Assembly: GCA_045636945.1 (NCBI GenBank)
Contig: JAZTYO010000008.1
Location: forward strand, 1 to 53,273
From: UMGS172 sp045636945
Lineage (GTDB): Bacteria; Bacillota; Clostridia; Oscillospirales; Acutalibacteraceae
Length of the DNA: 53,273 bases
Direction: 5' to 3'
The notes under the pieces were generated by a model that did no database searches, was not told where the DNA came from, and saw only the letters and a list, made by a program, of their open reading frames with translations. Every line of letters begins with the position of its first letter. The first letter of the stretch is position 1. Both the position numbers and the translations under genes were made by a program. Below, piece after piece: positions 7,216 to 15,728 of this stretch.

Positions 7216-8199
7216 ATGGAAAACAGAAATAAAATTTGTCCGAGATGCGGATACGTTGCCGACCCCGATTTTGTATTTTGCGCCAAGTGTGGTACACCGT
7301 TGGTACAACCTGTGGTCAACCAACCCCAAAATCCCAATCCGCAAGCCGTACCCTTCGAGCCCGTTGTAACTGAAGCACAGGCTCAGCAGAAGGTCATCGA
7401 CGAAAAGGAGGTTTACCGTTATAACTACGACGGTAACGTCATTGCTTATGAAAGCACCTTGAACGGTTTGCCTACCGCCGAGGTATCAGACTATATCGGC
7501 AAAAACCGTCACCGTTTTTTAACCAAGTTCTTTAAGCAGAGCTTCGGTGCCAAGGGCGGATGGAATTGGATGGTTTTTCTTTTCGGAATGCTCGGTGTTC
7601 CGTTTGTGTGGTTCTTCTACCGCAAGATGAAAAAGGAAGGGGTTATCACACTTATACTGACACTTGCACTTTCACTCTGTATGGCCGTTTCTTACGGTGT
7701 TGCTTTCAGAGCTGTTGGCAACCACGCAGTAGAGTATTTTGAAACAATAGCCGAACTTAATAACGAGTACGGATATTATGACGAGTATGATTATGATATC
7801 CCCGTACCTGCTCAAGGGTCGGATTTGGATTCTAAGTACGTTGCGGCTTGTGATAAGGCGTTAGACGATTTTGACAAGGCCACAGCGGAAAACAATGTAT
7901 TTGCTGCGATGTCGATGGTGACTCAGGTAATAACCTATGTGAATCTTGCTTTAACTATTATGCTCGCCATTTTTGCCGACCGTTGGTATTATAAAAAGGC
8001 TATGGCCGACCTTAGCGAGCTTAACCGTTATACTACTCCCGACCACGAAACGGTAATGGCCACAGGCGGAGTTAAAACCTCAGCGGCTGTTTTGAGCGGA
8101 ATTTTGGGTGGTTTGGGTCAGGTGCTTTTGACGGCACTTGCTATTGTTCCGTTTGTTCTTCCAATATTACAATCTGTAATTGACATTATTTTCAAGTAA
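7216..8199 (+). CDS. Zinc-ribbon DUF2628-like membrane protein
   Basis: A 327-residue protein. An N-terminal zinc ribbon (CPRCGYVADPDFVFCAKCG) is followed by a Pro/Gln linker and a membrane domain. The start of the membrane domain (IGKNRHRFLTKF...GGWNWMVFLFG) matches the same region of the preceding protein, so the two are distant paralogues that differ in their first zinc module. A loop rich in Tyr/Asp/Glu is present near residues 175-195. The ATG at 7216 is preferred to an upstream TTG because TGGAGG ends 5 bases before it. It is co-directional with galU, 12 bases downstream. Confidence 0.65.
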   Translation: MENRNKICPRCGYVADPDFVFCAKCGTPLVQPVVNQPQNPNPQAVPFEPVVTEAQAQQKVIDEKEVYRYNYDGNVIAYESTLNGLPTAEVSDYIGKNRHRFLTKFFKQSFGAKGGWNWMVFLFGMLGVPFVWFFYRKMKKEGVITLILTLALSLCMAVSYGVAFRAVGNHAVEYFETIAELNNEYGYYDEYDYDIPVPAQGSDLDSKYVAACDKALDDFDKATAENNVFAAMSMVTQVITYVNLALTIMLAIFADRWYYKKAMADLSELNRYTTPDHETVMATGGVKTSAAVLSGILGGLGQVLLTALAIVPFVLPILQSVIDIIFK

Positions 8200-8211
8200 A
8201 GGAGAAACATT

Positions 8212-9084
8212 ATGATTCGTAAAGCTATTATTCCAGCCGCAGGACTTGGCACACGTGTTTTGCCTGCTTCAAAGGCAGTTCCTAAGGAAATGCTTCCGAT
8301 AGTTGACAAACCGGCTATCCAATACATAGTTGAAGAGGCTGTAAACGCAGGTATTACCGATATTCTTATTATCACCAACCGTGGTAAGGGTGTTATTGAG
8401 GACCATTTTGACTATTCGTTTGAGCTTGAGCATTTGCTTGAAACCCGTGGTGGTAAGGATGAAGTTTTGTCCGAACTGAAGTCGGTTGCCAAGATGGCTA
8501 ATATCTATTTTATCCGTCAGAAAGAGGCTAAAGGATTGGGTCATGCCGTGCTTTGTGCCAAGAGCTTTGTTAAGGATGAACCGTTTGCAGTTATGTACGG
8601 TGACGATGTTATTATAAACGAACAGGACCCCGTTGTCGGGCAGGTTATCCGTGCCTATGAGAAGCACGGAAAATGTGCCGTCGGCATCAAAGAGGTCACA
8701 CCCGAGCAGATTGTAAAATATAGCTCGATGAAGGTTGAAAATATCGAAAACAACGTTTATGCAATCGACGATATGATTGAAAAACCGTCGCTTGATAAGG
8801 TCTTTTCGATGTACTCTATCCTGGGTCGTTGCGTTTTGACTCCCGATATTTTCGACGTTTTGGAGTCGATTCCTTACGGTGCAGGCGGTGAACTTCAGTT
8901 GACCGATGCCATGGGTGAAATTGCTAGAAATAAAGGTATGGTCGGTGTTGATTTTGACGGAATCCGTTACGATATGGGTAATAAATTCGGCATCATCAAG
9001 GCCAATATTGAGGTTGGTCTTAACCATCCTGAGGTCAAGCAAGAATTAAGGGAATTTATCAAGAAAATCGCATCCGAAATCTGA
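8212..9084 (+). CDS. galU: UTP-glucose-1-phosphate uridylyltransferase
   Basis: GalU makes UDP-glucose from UTP and glucose-1-phosphate for surface polysaccharide and glycolipid synthesis. The 290-residue length is normal. The signature IPAAGLGTRVLPASKAVPKEMLP at the N-terminus contains the nucleotide-binding loop, and YGDDVI is the metal-binding segment. VGIKEV and GAGGELQLTDAM are further family motifs. AAAGGAGAA precedes the ATG. It lies 27 bases before lexA without a visible terminator or LexA box, so the two probably share a transcript. Confidence 0.95.
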   Translation: MIRKAIIPAAGLGTRVLPASKAVPKEMLPIVDKPAIQYIVEEAVNAGITDILIITNRGKGVIEDHFDYSFELEHLLETRGGKDEVLSELKSVAKMANIYFIRQKEAKGLGHAVLCAKSFVKDEPFAVMYGDDVIINEQDPVVGQVIRAYEKHGKCAVGIKEVTPEQIVKYSSMKVENIENNVYAIDDMIEKPSLDKVFSMYSILGRCVLTPDIFDVLESIPYGAGGELQLTDAMGEIARNKGMVGVDFDGIRYDMGNKFGIIKANIEVGLNHPEVKQELREFIKKIASEI

Positions 9085-9111
9085 AATATAATTTGAAATT
9101 AGGGGTAGCTT

Positions 9112-9708
9112 ATGTCAAAGGTTAGTTTAAGCCAAAAGCAAATGTTGGTTTACAGCTTTTTGAAAAAAACAATGGGCAATTCGATACCGCCGACAGTCCG
9201 TGAAATTTGTGAGGCAACGGGTATCCGTTCGACCTCAACGGTGCATGCCGCGCTGTCGAGCCTTGAAGAAAACGGTTATATCGTCCGTGATGCAAAATCC
9301 TCGCGAAGTATCCGTTTGTCGGGTATTGCAGAAACCTCTATGGTACCCCTCGTCGGTAAGGTTACGGCAGGTCAGCCGATTCTGGCGGTTGAGGAGATAG
9401 AAGGGTACATTCCTTGTCCTATCTCAACCGACCGAACCGATAGTCTGTTTGCCCTTCGCGTTTCGGGTCTGAGTATGCGCGATGCAGGCATTTTGGACGG
9501 TGATATTATCATCGCCGATAAGGATATCACGAGCCGAAATGGTGATATTGTTGTCGCACTTATAGAAGACGAGGCCACTGTTAAGCGCTTGGTTTCGGAA
9601 AACGGTAAAAAACCGTATCTTCTGCCCGAAAATCCCGATTTTGACCCTATTCACCCCGAGTATATGGAAATTCTCGGCAGGGTTGTCGGAAGTTACAGAA
9701 AGTATTAA
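9112..9708 (+). CDS. lexA: SOS repressor LexA
   Basis: A 198-residue LexA. The N-terminal winged helix (VREICEATGIRSTSTVHAALSSLEENGYI) binds SOS boxes. The self-cleavage site is Ala86-Gly87 (KVTAGQP), with catalytic Ser121 (SGLSMRD) and Lys158 (EATVKRL). RecA-stimulated cleavage at this bond lifts repression. No LexA box was seen directly upstream, unlike most lexA genes, so autoregulation may be absent or act at a distal operon promoter. The visible target in this window is the polymerase gene at 2639. The next gene, rnhA, starts 3 bases after the stop. Confidence 0.95.
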   Translation: MSKVSLSQKQMLVYSFLKKTMGNSIPPTVREICEATGIRSTSTVHAALSSLEENGYIVRDAKSSRSIRLSGIAETSMVPLVGKVTAGQPILAVEEIEGYIPCPISTDRTDSLFALRVSGLSMRDAGILDGDIIIADKDITSRNGDIVVALIEDEATVKRLVSENGKKPYLLPENPDFDPIHPEYMEILGRVVGSYRKY

Positions 9709-9711
9709 GCC

Positions 9712-10155
9712 ATGAAAACAGTGTATATTTTTACCGACGGCGCTTGCTCGGGCAATCCCGGTCCCGGTGGTTGGGGTGCTGTGCTGAGATATAACTCGGT
9801 CGAAAAAGAAATGTCGGGCAGTGACCAAAACACCACCAACAATCGAATGGAGCTTACGGCTTGTATCGAGGCCTTGAAACAACTTAAAGAGCCTTGCGAG
9901 GTTATTCTGACAACCGATTCTCAGTACGTTGTGAATGGTATTACAAAGGGTTGGGCTGCATCGTGGAAGGCTAATGGCTGGAAAAAGAGCGATAAAAAGC
10001 CTGCACTAAACCCTGAATTGTGGAACGAGCTGTTGACCCTTTGTGAAAAGCATAAGGTCACATTTAATTGGATTAAGGGCCACGCAGGACACGAGGAAAA
10101 CGAGCGTTGTGACCGCCTTGCCGTGGGTGAGTACCAAAAGTACCTCGACAAATAA
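9712..10155 (+). CDS. rnhA: Ribonuclease HI
   Basis: A 147-residue RNase H1 that cuts the RNA strand of RNA-DNA hybrids. The conserved acidic residues are visible in FTDGACSGNPGPGGWG (Asp), NNRMELTACIEAL (Glu), TTDSQYVVNGI (Asp) and CDRLA (Asp), with the catalytic-loop His in KGHAGHEENE. Length and start fit the bacterial family. It is coupled to lexA and is the last gene before the queT leader region. Confidence 0.95.
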   Translation: MKTVYIFTDGACSGNPGPGGWGAVLRYNSVEKEMSGSDQNTTNNRMELTACIEALKQLKEPCEVILTTDSQYVVNGITKGWAASWKANGWKKSDKKPALNPELWNELLTLCEKHKVTFNWIKGHAGHEENERCDRLAVGEYQKYLDK

Positions 10156-10220
10156 CTTTAAAATATGTTGATTTTTGCTTTCCGTTTGTAATTATTCAGA
10201 CGTGAGGTGAAAATTTATAA

Positions 10221-10327
10221 AGCGAGAATCTCAATTACGCGAGTATAGTTGCGAGGTTCTCGACGGTTAGTTCGCAAAATCCTAACCGTGGCCGATTGCT
10301 GTCGGTCAAAAAACAAAACTACGGAGG
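10221..10327 (+). ncRNA. Candidate preQ1 riboswitch (class III type) upstream of queT
   Basis: Between rnhA and queT lie three nested or adjacent stems: CGAGAAT (10223-10229) with GTTCTCG (10256-10262), enclosing a small CGCGA/TTGCG hairpin; immediately next to it a perfect 8-bp stem ACGGTTAG (10263-10270) with CTAACCGT (10282-10289); then GGCCGA/TCGGTC before an A-rich stretch and the GGAGG of queT. PreQ1-III riboswitches are known from Ruminococcaceae in front of queT. The position and the stacked-stem layout fit, but the consensus could not be aligned here, so the class is inferred. Confidence 0.55.
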
Positions 10328-10335
10328 AATTTAAT

Positions 10336-10851
10336 ATGTCTAATCAAAAAACGCTGTCGCGATATGTCGTGACAGCGGCACTTATTGCCGCGGCATACGC
10401 CGCATTGACATATCTGTCGGCAGCCTTTGGGTTGGCTTACGGAGGAATTCAGTTCCGATTGTCGGAAGCATTGAACATCCTTGCTGCATTCACCCCTGCC
10501 GCAATTCCAGGGCTTGCAATCGGTTGTGTTATCAGTAATATCGGCAGTCCGATGGGGCTTGTCGATATCGCAGTCGGCACACTTGCAACACTTTTGGCGG
10601 CTATCTCGATAAGGGTTATGGCAAGGCTTTGCAAAAAAGCAACGCCGTTTCTCTGCATAATACCGCCAACCTTGTTCAATGCAGTGCTTGTGGGTATTGA
10701 GATAACCTGGTTTTTGCCCGAGGGTATAACATGGGCAGGCTTTTCGATTATCGCGTTGGAGGTTGCAATAGGTGAAATTGCCGTTTGCGGTGTGATGGGT
10801 GTACCGCTTTATTATACGGTTGAAAAACGTTTGAAGAACAAATTGTTTTGA
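10336..10851 (+). CDS. queT: QueT-family queuosine precursor transporter
   Basis: A 171-residue integral membrane protein of the QueT family (ECF-type S component), proposed to import a queuosine precursor such as preQ1. The family motif YGGIQFRLSEALNILAAFTP lies near residues 33-52, and ISNIGSPMGLVDI follows. Five to six hydrophobic segments cover the whole chain. The start at 10336 is fixed by GGAGGAATTTAAT; the longer frame from 10249 runs through the leader structure. Expression is probably controlled by the leader RNA. No ECF energising genes are in view. Confidence 0.85.
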   Translation: MSNQKTLSRYVVTAALIAAAYAALTYLSAAFGLAYGGIQFRLSEALNILAAFTPAAIPGLAIGCVISNIGSPMGLVDIAVGTLATLLAAISIRVMARLCKKATPFLCIIPPTLFNAVLVGIEITWFLPEGITWAGFSIIALEVAIGEIAVCGVMGVPLYYTVEKRLKNKLF

Positions 10852-10888
10852 TTGAATTACATAAATATAACGAAAAGAGGTGTTTCTC

Positions 10889-12127
10889 CTGAGTAAGGTG
10901 CTGATTGTCGGCGGCGGTGCTGCAGGACTTATGGCAGGCTATTCGGCGGCTATGATGGGTGCAGAAGTTACTCTTCTTGAACGCAACCCCCGACCTGCCA
11001 GAAAGGTTATGATAACCGGTAAAGGACGTTGCAACGTCACCAACGATACCGACGTGAATGGACTTGTCAATGCCGTGACGGGTAACGGACGTTTCCTTTA
11101 TTCTGCGTTCAGCAACTTTACCGCGGAGGACACCAAAAACTTTTTTGAAAACCACGGTGTTCCGCTTAAAACCGAACGTGGCAACCGTGTTTTCCCTCAA
11201 AGTGACAAGGCAGTCGATATCGTCGATGCATTGGTCAATGGTGTAAAAGAGATTGGTGTTAAGATTCTGCAGGAACGCGTCTTGGAACTTGTGACATCAA
11301 ACGGTGTTGCCAAAGGGGTTAAGTGTGAAAGCGGTGCGGTTTATTTTGCCGATTCGGTTATAATTGCCACAGGCGGTCTTTCGTATCCCTTGACGGGTTC
11401 AACGGGCGATGGTTATACCATTGCAAGGTCGGTCGGACATACCGTGACCGAGCTTCGTCCGTCACTTGTTGCGGTCAACGTGCTTGAGGGTTGGTGCTCC
11501 GACGTTCAAGGGTTAAGCCTTAAAAATATTAAGGTTATGGTCACTAAAAACGGCGGTAATAAACCGATTTACGACGATTTCGGCGAGTTAATGTTTACCC
11601 ATTACGGACTTTCGGGTCCCATTATTTTAAGTGCTTCGGCCTATACCCCTGAACCCGAAAAGAATGAGTATAAGGTGCATATTGACCTTAAACCTGCTTT
11701 GTCGGTTGAAAAATTGGACGAGCGTATCCGCCGTGATTTTGAGAAAAATCTTAATAAGGATTATATAAACTCGTTGGGTGAGCTGTTGCCGAGAAAACTG
11801 ATACCTGTTGTGGTAAAACTATCGGGCATTGAGCCTTCGCAGAAGGTTAATCAGATAACCCGTGAGCAACGTGCCAAGCTTGTGAACGTTTTAAAGGATT
11901 TGACCTTGACGGTTACTAGCTTCAGACCTATCGACGAGGCTATTATCACTAAGGGTGGTATCGTTTTGGGTGAGGTCAATCCAAAAACAATGGAGTCTAA
12001 GCTTGTTAAAGGATTGTACTTTGCAGGTGAGGTATTGGACGTTGATGCATTTACGGGAGGATTTAATCTGCAGATTGCCTTCTCAACGGGCTATTCGGCA
12101 GGAGAATCGGCAGGAAGTATATATTAA
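10889..12127 (+). CDS. HI0933/YhiN-family flavoprotein (aminoacetone oxidase-like), CTG start
   Basis: A 412-residue NAD(P)/FAD-dependent oxidoreductase. The dinucleotide motif VLIVGGGAAGLMAGYSAA is at the N-terminus, followed by ARKVMITGKGRCNVTN, which is diagnostic of the HI0933/YhiN/BaiN family. C-terminal GLYFAGEVLDVDAFTGGFNLQIAFSTG completes the FAD site. Biological substrate is unsettled for the family. The best start is CTG at 10889 (then AGT AAG): AAAAGAGGTG ends 6 bases before it, whereas the in-frame GTG at 10880 is part of the ribosome binding site. It lies just before cmk and ispH-rpsA, a common clostridial gene order. Confidence 0.85.
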   Translation: MSKVLIVGGGAAGLMAGYSAAMMGAEVTLLERNPRPARKVMITGKGRCNVTNDTDVNGLVNAVTGNGRFLYSAFSNFTAEDTKNFFENHGVPLKTERGNRVFPQSDKAVDIVDALVNGVKEIGVKILQERVLELVTSNGVAKGVKCESGAVYFADSVIIATGGLSYPLTGSTGDGYTIARSVGHTVTELRPSLVAVNVLEGWCSDVQGLSLKNIKVMVTKNGGNKPIYDDFGELMFTHYGLSGPIILSASAYTPEPEKNEYKVHIDLKPALSVEKLDERIRRDFEKNLNKDYINSLGELLPRKLIPVVVKLSGIEPSQKVNQITREQRAKLVNVLKDLTLTVTSFRPIDEAIITKGGIVLGEVNPKTMESKLVKGLYFAGEVLDVDAFTGGFNLQIAFSTGYSAGESAGSIY

Positions 12128-12138
12128 AGGGGAATTTT

Positions 12139-12822
12139 ATGAGTAAAACGATAGCAGTTGCCATTGACGGACCTGCAGGTGCAGGCAAAAGCACCATTGC
12201 ACGTCGTCTAGCCAAAAACTTGAATTATATTTACGTAGATACGGGAGCGTTGTACCGTACCGTTGCTTTGAGCATTATGCAAAACGGCATCGATGCAAGC
12301 AACGTCAATGCTGTAACCGAGCATATAAACGGCATTAAGGTAGATATAATGTATAAGGATGACGAGCAAAGGGTATTGCTTGACGGTAACGACGTTTCCA
12401 ACCTTATCCGTACACCCGAGGTTTCTATGATGGCCTCCAAAACATCGGCTATCCCCGAGGTCAGAGCCGTTTTGTTGGGATTGCAGAGAAAGCTTGCCGA
12501 AGAGCATAATGTTGTCATGGACGGACGCGATATTGCCACCGTTGTTTTGCCTGATGCAAAGGTCAAAATTTTCCTTACCGCATCGTCTGAGGTCAGAGCC
12601 AAGCGACGTTACGACGAGCTTATCGCAAAAGGTGAGAAAGTGGATTTTTCGGATGTTTTGGCCGACCTTATCAAACGCGACGAGCAGGATATGAACCGTC
12701 CCATAGCCCCTTTGAAGCCCTCTGAGCAGTCGATTATTGTCGACACCTCTGACCTTAATTTAGAACAGGCTGTTGAGGCTATGAAATCGGTGGTTGACAG
12801 TGTGATTTCGGGAGTAAAGTAA
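12139..12822 (+). CDS. cmk: Cytidylate kinase
   Basis: A 227-residue CMP/dCMP kinase. The P-loop DGPAGAGKSTIARRLA is at the N-terminus, YVDTGALYRTVAL is the nucleoside-binding region, and VMDGRDIATVVLPDA and RDEQDMNRPIAPLK are family signatures. Full length. AAAGGGGAATTTT precedes the ATG. It is followed after 4 bases by ispH-rpsA, the standard arrangement in Clostridia. Confidence 0.95.
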   Translation: MSKTIAVAIDGPAGAGKSTIARRLAKNLNYIYVDTGALYRTVALSIMQNGIDASNVNAVTEHINGIKVDIMYKDDEQRVLLDGNDVSNLIRTPEVSMMASKTSAIPEVRAVLLGLQRKLAEEHNVVMDGRDIATVVLPDAKVKIFLTASSEVRAKRRYDELIAKGEKVDFSDVLADLIKRDEQDMNRPIAPLKPSEQSIIVDTSDLNLEQAVEAMKSVVDSVISGVK

Positions 12823-12826
12823 TACT

Positions 12827-14851
12827 ATGAAGGTGATTTTAGCCGAAACGGCAGGCTTTTGCTTTGGTGTAAACCGTGCCGTAGATATGGTCGAGCAACT
12901 GTTGAACGAGGGCAAAAAGGTTGCAACCTTGGGTCCTATCATCCATAATCCGCAGTTGGTTGAGGATTTGGGTCGCCGCGGTGCTCGAATCGTTGAAAGT
13001 CCCGACGAGGTTGCCGACGACGAAATTTTGGTGTTGAGGTCTCACGGCGTTGCAAGAAGTGTGCTTCAAAAAGCCGAAGATTTGGGACTTACAGTTGCCG
13101 ATGCAACCTGCCCGTTTGTTGCAAAGATTCATAAAATCGTGGCCGAGGCAGGAGAAAAGGGCAGGATCGTGCTTATTGCAGGGGATGCTACACATAAAGA
13201 GGTTGAGGGAATAATCGGTCATTGCAAGGGTCGATATTTTGTTTTCAAATCACTTCAAGACCTTGAAAATCTGCAACAAAACGGCGAGATTTTGGTCACT
13301 GATGAGTTAACCGCGGTATCTCAAACCACATTTAACCTCGAATTGTGGAAAAAATGTCAAATTTTTTTAAAAAACTACTATACAAACGCAATAATTTTTG
13401 ATACAATGTGTAGTGCTACCTCGAGAAGGCAGGAAGAGGCTTATATATTAGCGTCTAAATGTGACACGATGGTCGTAGTTGGCGGAAGGCACAGTTCAAA
13501 CACCTGCAAGTTGAAAGACGTTTGCAGTTCGGTTTGTGAGAAAACGGTGCATGTTGAAACTGCTGACGAACTCGACCGAGAGTATTTTAAGTCATCAAAC
13601 CTTATTGGGGTTGTGGCCGGTGCATCAACACCGTCCGGTATAATAAAGGAGGTTCTAAACACCATGCAAGAAATGCAGAACCCTGCAGTGCAGGAAACTA
13701 TCAACGATGAAATGACTTTCGAGGAGATGCTTAACGCGACCGAAAGCAGTTCAAATACAGACCAGAAGGTAAAGGGCATCGTTCTCTCGGTCAGCTCGAC
13801 TGAGATCGAAGTAGACATTGTCGGCAGAAAACACACCGGCTATATCTCGGCTAACGAGTTCTCCAACGACCCCAGCGTAAAGCTCACCGAGGCTGTAAAG
13901 ATTGGCGACGAGCTTGATCTTATCATTATGCGTACCAACGATCAGGAAGGCACTGTAATGCTTTCCAAGAAGCGTTTTGACGCTATCGCAGGTTGGGACA
14001 AGGTACTTACCGCAAAGGATTCCGGCGAAGTTATCAACAGCACCGTATCTGACGTTGTCAAGGGTGGCGTTGTAGCATTCTACGAGGGAATCAGAGTTTT
14101 CATACCCGCATCTCAGGCAACCCTTTCCAAGTCGGATGACCTTGAGGCAATGAAGGGTCAACCCATTTCCTTCCGTATCATCGAGATTGGCCAGCGTCGT
14201 CGTGTAATCGGCTCTGCAAAGGCTATCCTTCGTGAGCAGAAGAACGAGGCCGAAGAGAAGTTCTGGTCCTCTGTTGCAGTTGGAGACAGATTCACCGGTA
14301 CCGTCAAGTCCATCACCGGCTATGGTGCATTCGTAGACCTCGGCGGTGTTGACGGTATGGTTCACATTTCCGAACTCTCTTGGGAGCGTATCAAGCATCC
14401 TTCCGAGGTTGTCAAGGTTGGCGATACCGTTGAGGTATACGTAAAAGCTATCGACGAAGAGAAGAAGAAGATTTCGCTCGGCTACAAGAAGGCTGACGAG
14501 AATCCTTGGGAAATCTTCAAGGCAAAGTATGCTGTTGAGGATGTTGTAAACGTTAAGATCGTAAGCATGACCACCTACGGTGCATTCGCAAGAATCATTT
14601 CCGGTATTGACGGTCTTATCCATATCTCTCAGATCGCAGATCGCCGTATCGAGAAGCCCGCTGACGAACTCAAGGTTGGTCAGGAGGTCGACGCAAAGAT
14701 CATCGATATCGACTTCGACAAGAAGCGTGTAAGCCTTTCTATCCGTGCTTTGATCGAAAAGTCCGAAGCAGTTGAGGAAACCGCAGAGGCTGCAGTAGAA
14801 GAAGTTACTGAGTCTGCAGCAGAAGAAACTGCTGAGGCTGTCGAGGAATAA
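12827..14851 (+). CDS. ispH: IspH - ribosomal protein S1 fusion
   Basis: A 674-residue bifunctional protein. Residues 1-285 are 4-hydroxy-3-methylbut-2-enyl diphosphate reductase, the last step of the MEP isoprenoid pathway, with the [4Fe-4S] Cys residues in GFCFGVNRAVD, DATCPFV and DTMCSATSRRQ. Residues about 310-645 hold four S1 RNA-binding repeats; the last two (TGYGAFVDLGGVDGMVHISE, TTYGAFARIISGIDGLIHIS) are canonical. The tail is rich in Glu/Ala. This fusion is known in Clostridia. Codon choice changes near 13680: the S1 half prefers C-ending codons and AAG, as expected of a very highly translated protein, while the IspH half does not. A complex terminator follows. Confidence 0.95.
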   Translation: MKVILAETAGFCFGVNRAVDMVEQLLNEGKKVATLGPIIHNPQLVEDLGRRGARIVESPDEVADDEILVLRSHGVARSVLQKAEDLGLTVADATCPFVAKIHKIVAEAGEKGRIVLIAGDATHKEVEGIIGHCKGRYFVFKSLQDLENLQQNGEILVTDELTAVSQTTFNLELWKKCQIFLKNYYTNAIIFDTMCSATSRRQEEAYILASKCDTMVVVGGRHSSNTCKLKDVCSSVCEKTVHVETADELDREYFKSSNLIGVVAGASTPSGIIKEVLNTMQEMQNPAVQETINDEMTFEEMLNATESSSNTDQKVKGIVLSVSSTEIEVDIVGRKHTGYISANEFSNDPSVKLTEAVKIGDELDLIIMRTNDQEGTVMLSKKRFDAIAGWDKVLTAKDSGEVINSTVSDVVKGGVVAFYEGIRVFIPASQATLSKSDDLEAMKGQPISFRIIEIGQRRRVIGSAKAILREQKNEAEEKFWSSVAVGDRFTGTVKSITGYGAFVDLGGVDGMVHISELSWERIKHPSEVVKVGDTVEVYVKAIDEEKKKISLGYKKADENPWEIFKAKYAVEDVVNVKIVSMTTYGAFARIISGIDGLIHISQIADRRIEKPADELKVGQEVDAKIIDIDFDKKRVSLSIRALIEKSEAVEETAEAAVEEVTESAAEETAEAVEE

Positions 14852-14863
14852 TCGAAGCTTTGA

Positions 14864-14914
14864 GGGTAAGCGCAAAAAGCACCGTTTTTACGGTGCTTCG
14901 GCGTTTGCCCTTTT
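14864..14914 (+). terminator. Long terminator hairpin after ispH-rpsA
   Basis: An outer 10-bp stem (GGGTAAGCGC 14864-14873 with GCGTTTGCCC 14901-14910, with wobble pairs) encloses an inner perfect hairpin AAGCACCGT/ACGGTGCTT. TTTT follows. Confidence 0.85.
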
Positions 14915-14936
14915 AAATTATTTTTGAGGTGATACA

Positions 14937-15728
14937 ATGCGCGACAACATAAGAGCTGCCGGAAAAGTTATCGGTATGGCTATATTTACAAGCTTTCTCT
15001 GCTTGTTTATTCAGGTATCTGTATTTTCTTTGATGAAAAGCTTCTCGGCCGACGTCGTAGGCTATCAGGTACAGGAGATTCTTGAAGACGGCACTGTTAA
15101 AGAACATCCTGCGGTCCAGGAAATTCCTGAGAATCCCGAAAAGAATTTCAGATACATACAGATTTACAATAATATGCCGACAAGCGTTAAGACTGTCGAG
15201 GTTGTTATCAGTTCGATATTCAGCCTTGGTGTACTGTTCTGTACTACAGGTACCGTTTTTGCCAAGGTTGCAGCAAGAGACCGTAACGATTGTGATTTTA
15301 ACGGTGGAGTGCCCGACAAAAACCGTGGTCTTAAGATTGGCGCAATAGCAGCACTGCCTCCTTTTGTGCTTTATATCGGCATGGTAGGTCTTCGCCTTTT
15401 CGGTAGCGGAAAATGGGTCGATTGGTACTATTGGGTATACCGCTTTATTGCAATGGGTCCCGTAAAGCCTATTACCGACCTTTTCACAAGTTCAATTCAG
15501 CAGACCTATACCGTCGGTAGTGAGGTCTACAACATCACAGGTGCCGAGCCTATGCTAGCTAAGGTGCCTATCTGGGCAATAGCCGTTCAAGGCGGATTTA
15601 TACTTTTGTTTGTACTGTTCGGTTATCTTATGTACCGCATTTGTTATAATGAGGATTCGGTTATCGCAAAATTGCTATACAAGAGTACAGATGACCACAA
15701 TAATGGTAAAAGGTTGGGTGGACGCTGA
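14937..15728 (+). CDS. Membrane protein of unknown function, coupled to DUF624 gene
   Basis: A 263-residue protein not recognised. Four membrane segments are visible: IGMAIFTSFLCLFIQVSVF near the N-terminus, a segment at about 85-105 (VVISSIFSLGVLFCTTGTVF), one at about 135-155 (IGAIAALPPFVLYIGMVGL), and one near 220-245 (WAIAVQGGFILLFVLFGYLMY). Between the first two lies a 45-residue hydrophilic loop. GAGGTG precedes the ATG. The stop shares a base with the start of the next gene (TGATG), so the two proteins are probably made together and may form a complex. Confidence 0.6.
   Translation: MRDNIRAAGKVIGMAIFTSFLCLFIQVSVFSLMKSFSADVVGYQVQEILEDGTVKEHPAVQEIPENPEKNFRYIQIYNNMPTSVKTVEVVISSIFSLGVLFCTTGTVFAKVAARDRNDCDFNGGVPDKNRGLKIGAIAALPPFVLYIGMVGLRLFGSGKWVDWYYWVYRFIAMGPVKPITDLFTSSIQQTYTVGSEVYNITGAEPMLAKVPIWAIAVQGGFILLFVLFGYLMYRICYNEDSVIAKLLYKSTDDHNNGKRLGGR

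Noticed and set aside
12827..14851. Fusion of ispH and rpsA as an assembly or frameshift artefact
   Set aside because: The same bifunctional protein is established in Clostridia, and the linker is continuous in frame.
13751..14875. 374-codon open frame on the minus strand opposite rpsA
   Set aside because: It is a shadow of the strongly codon-biased S1 half; no ribosome binding site and no plausible domain.
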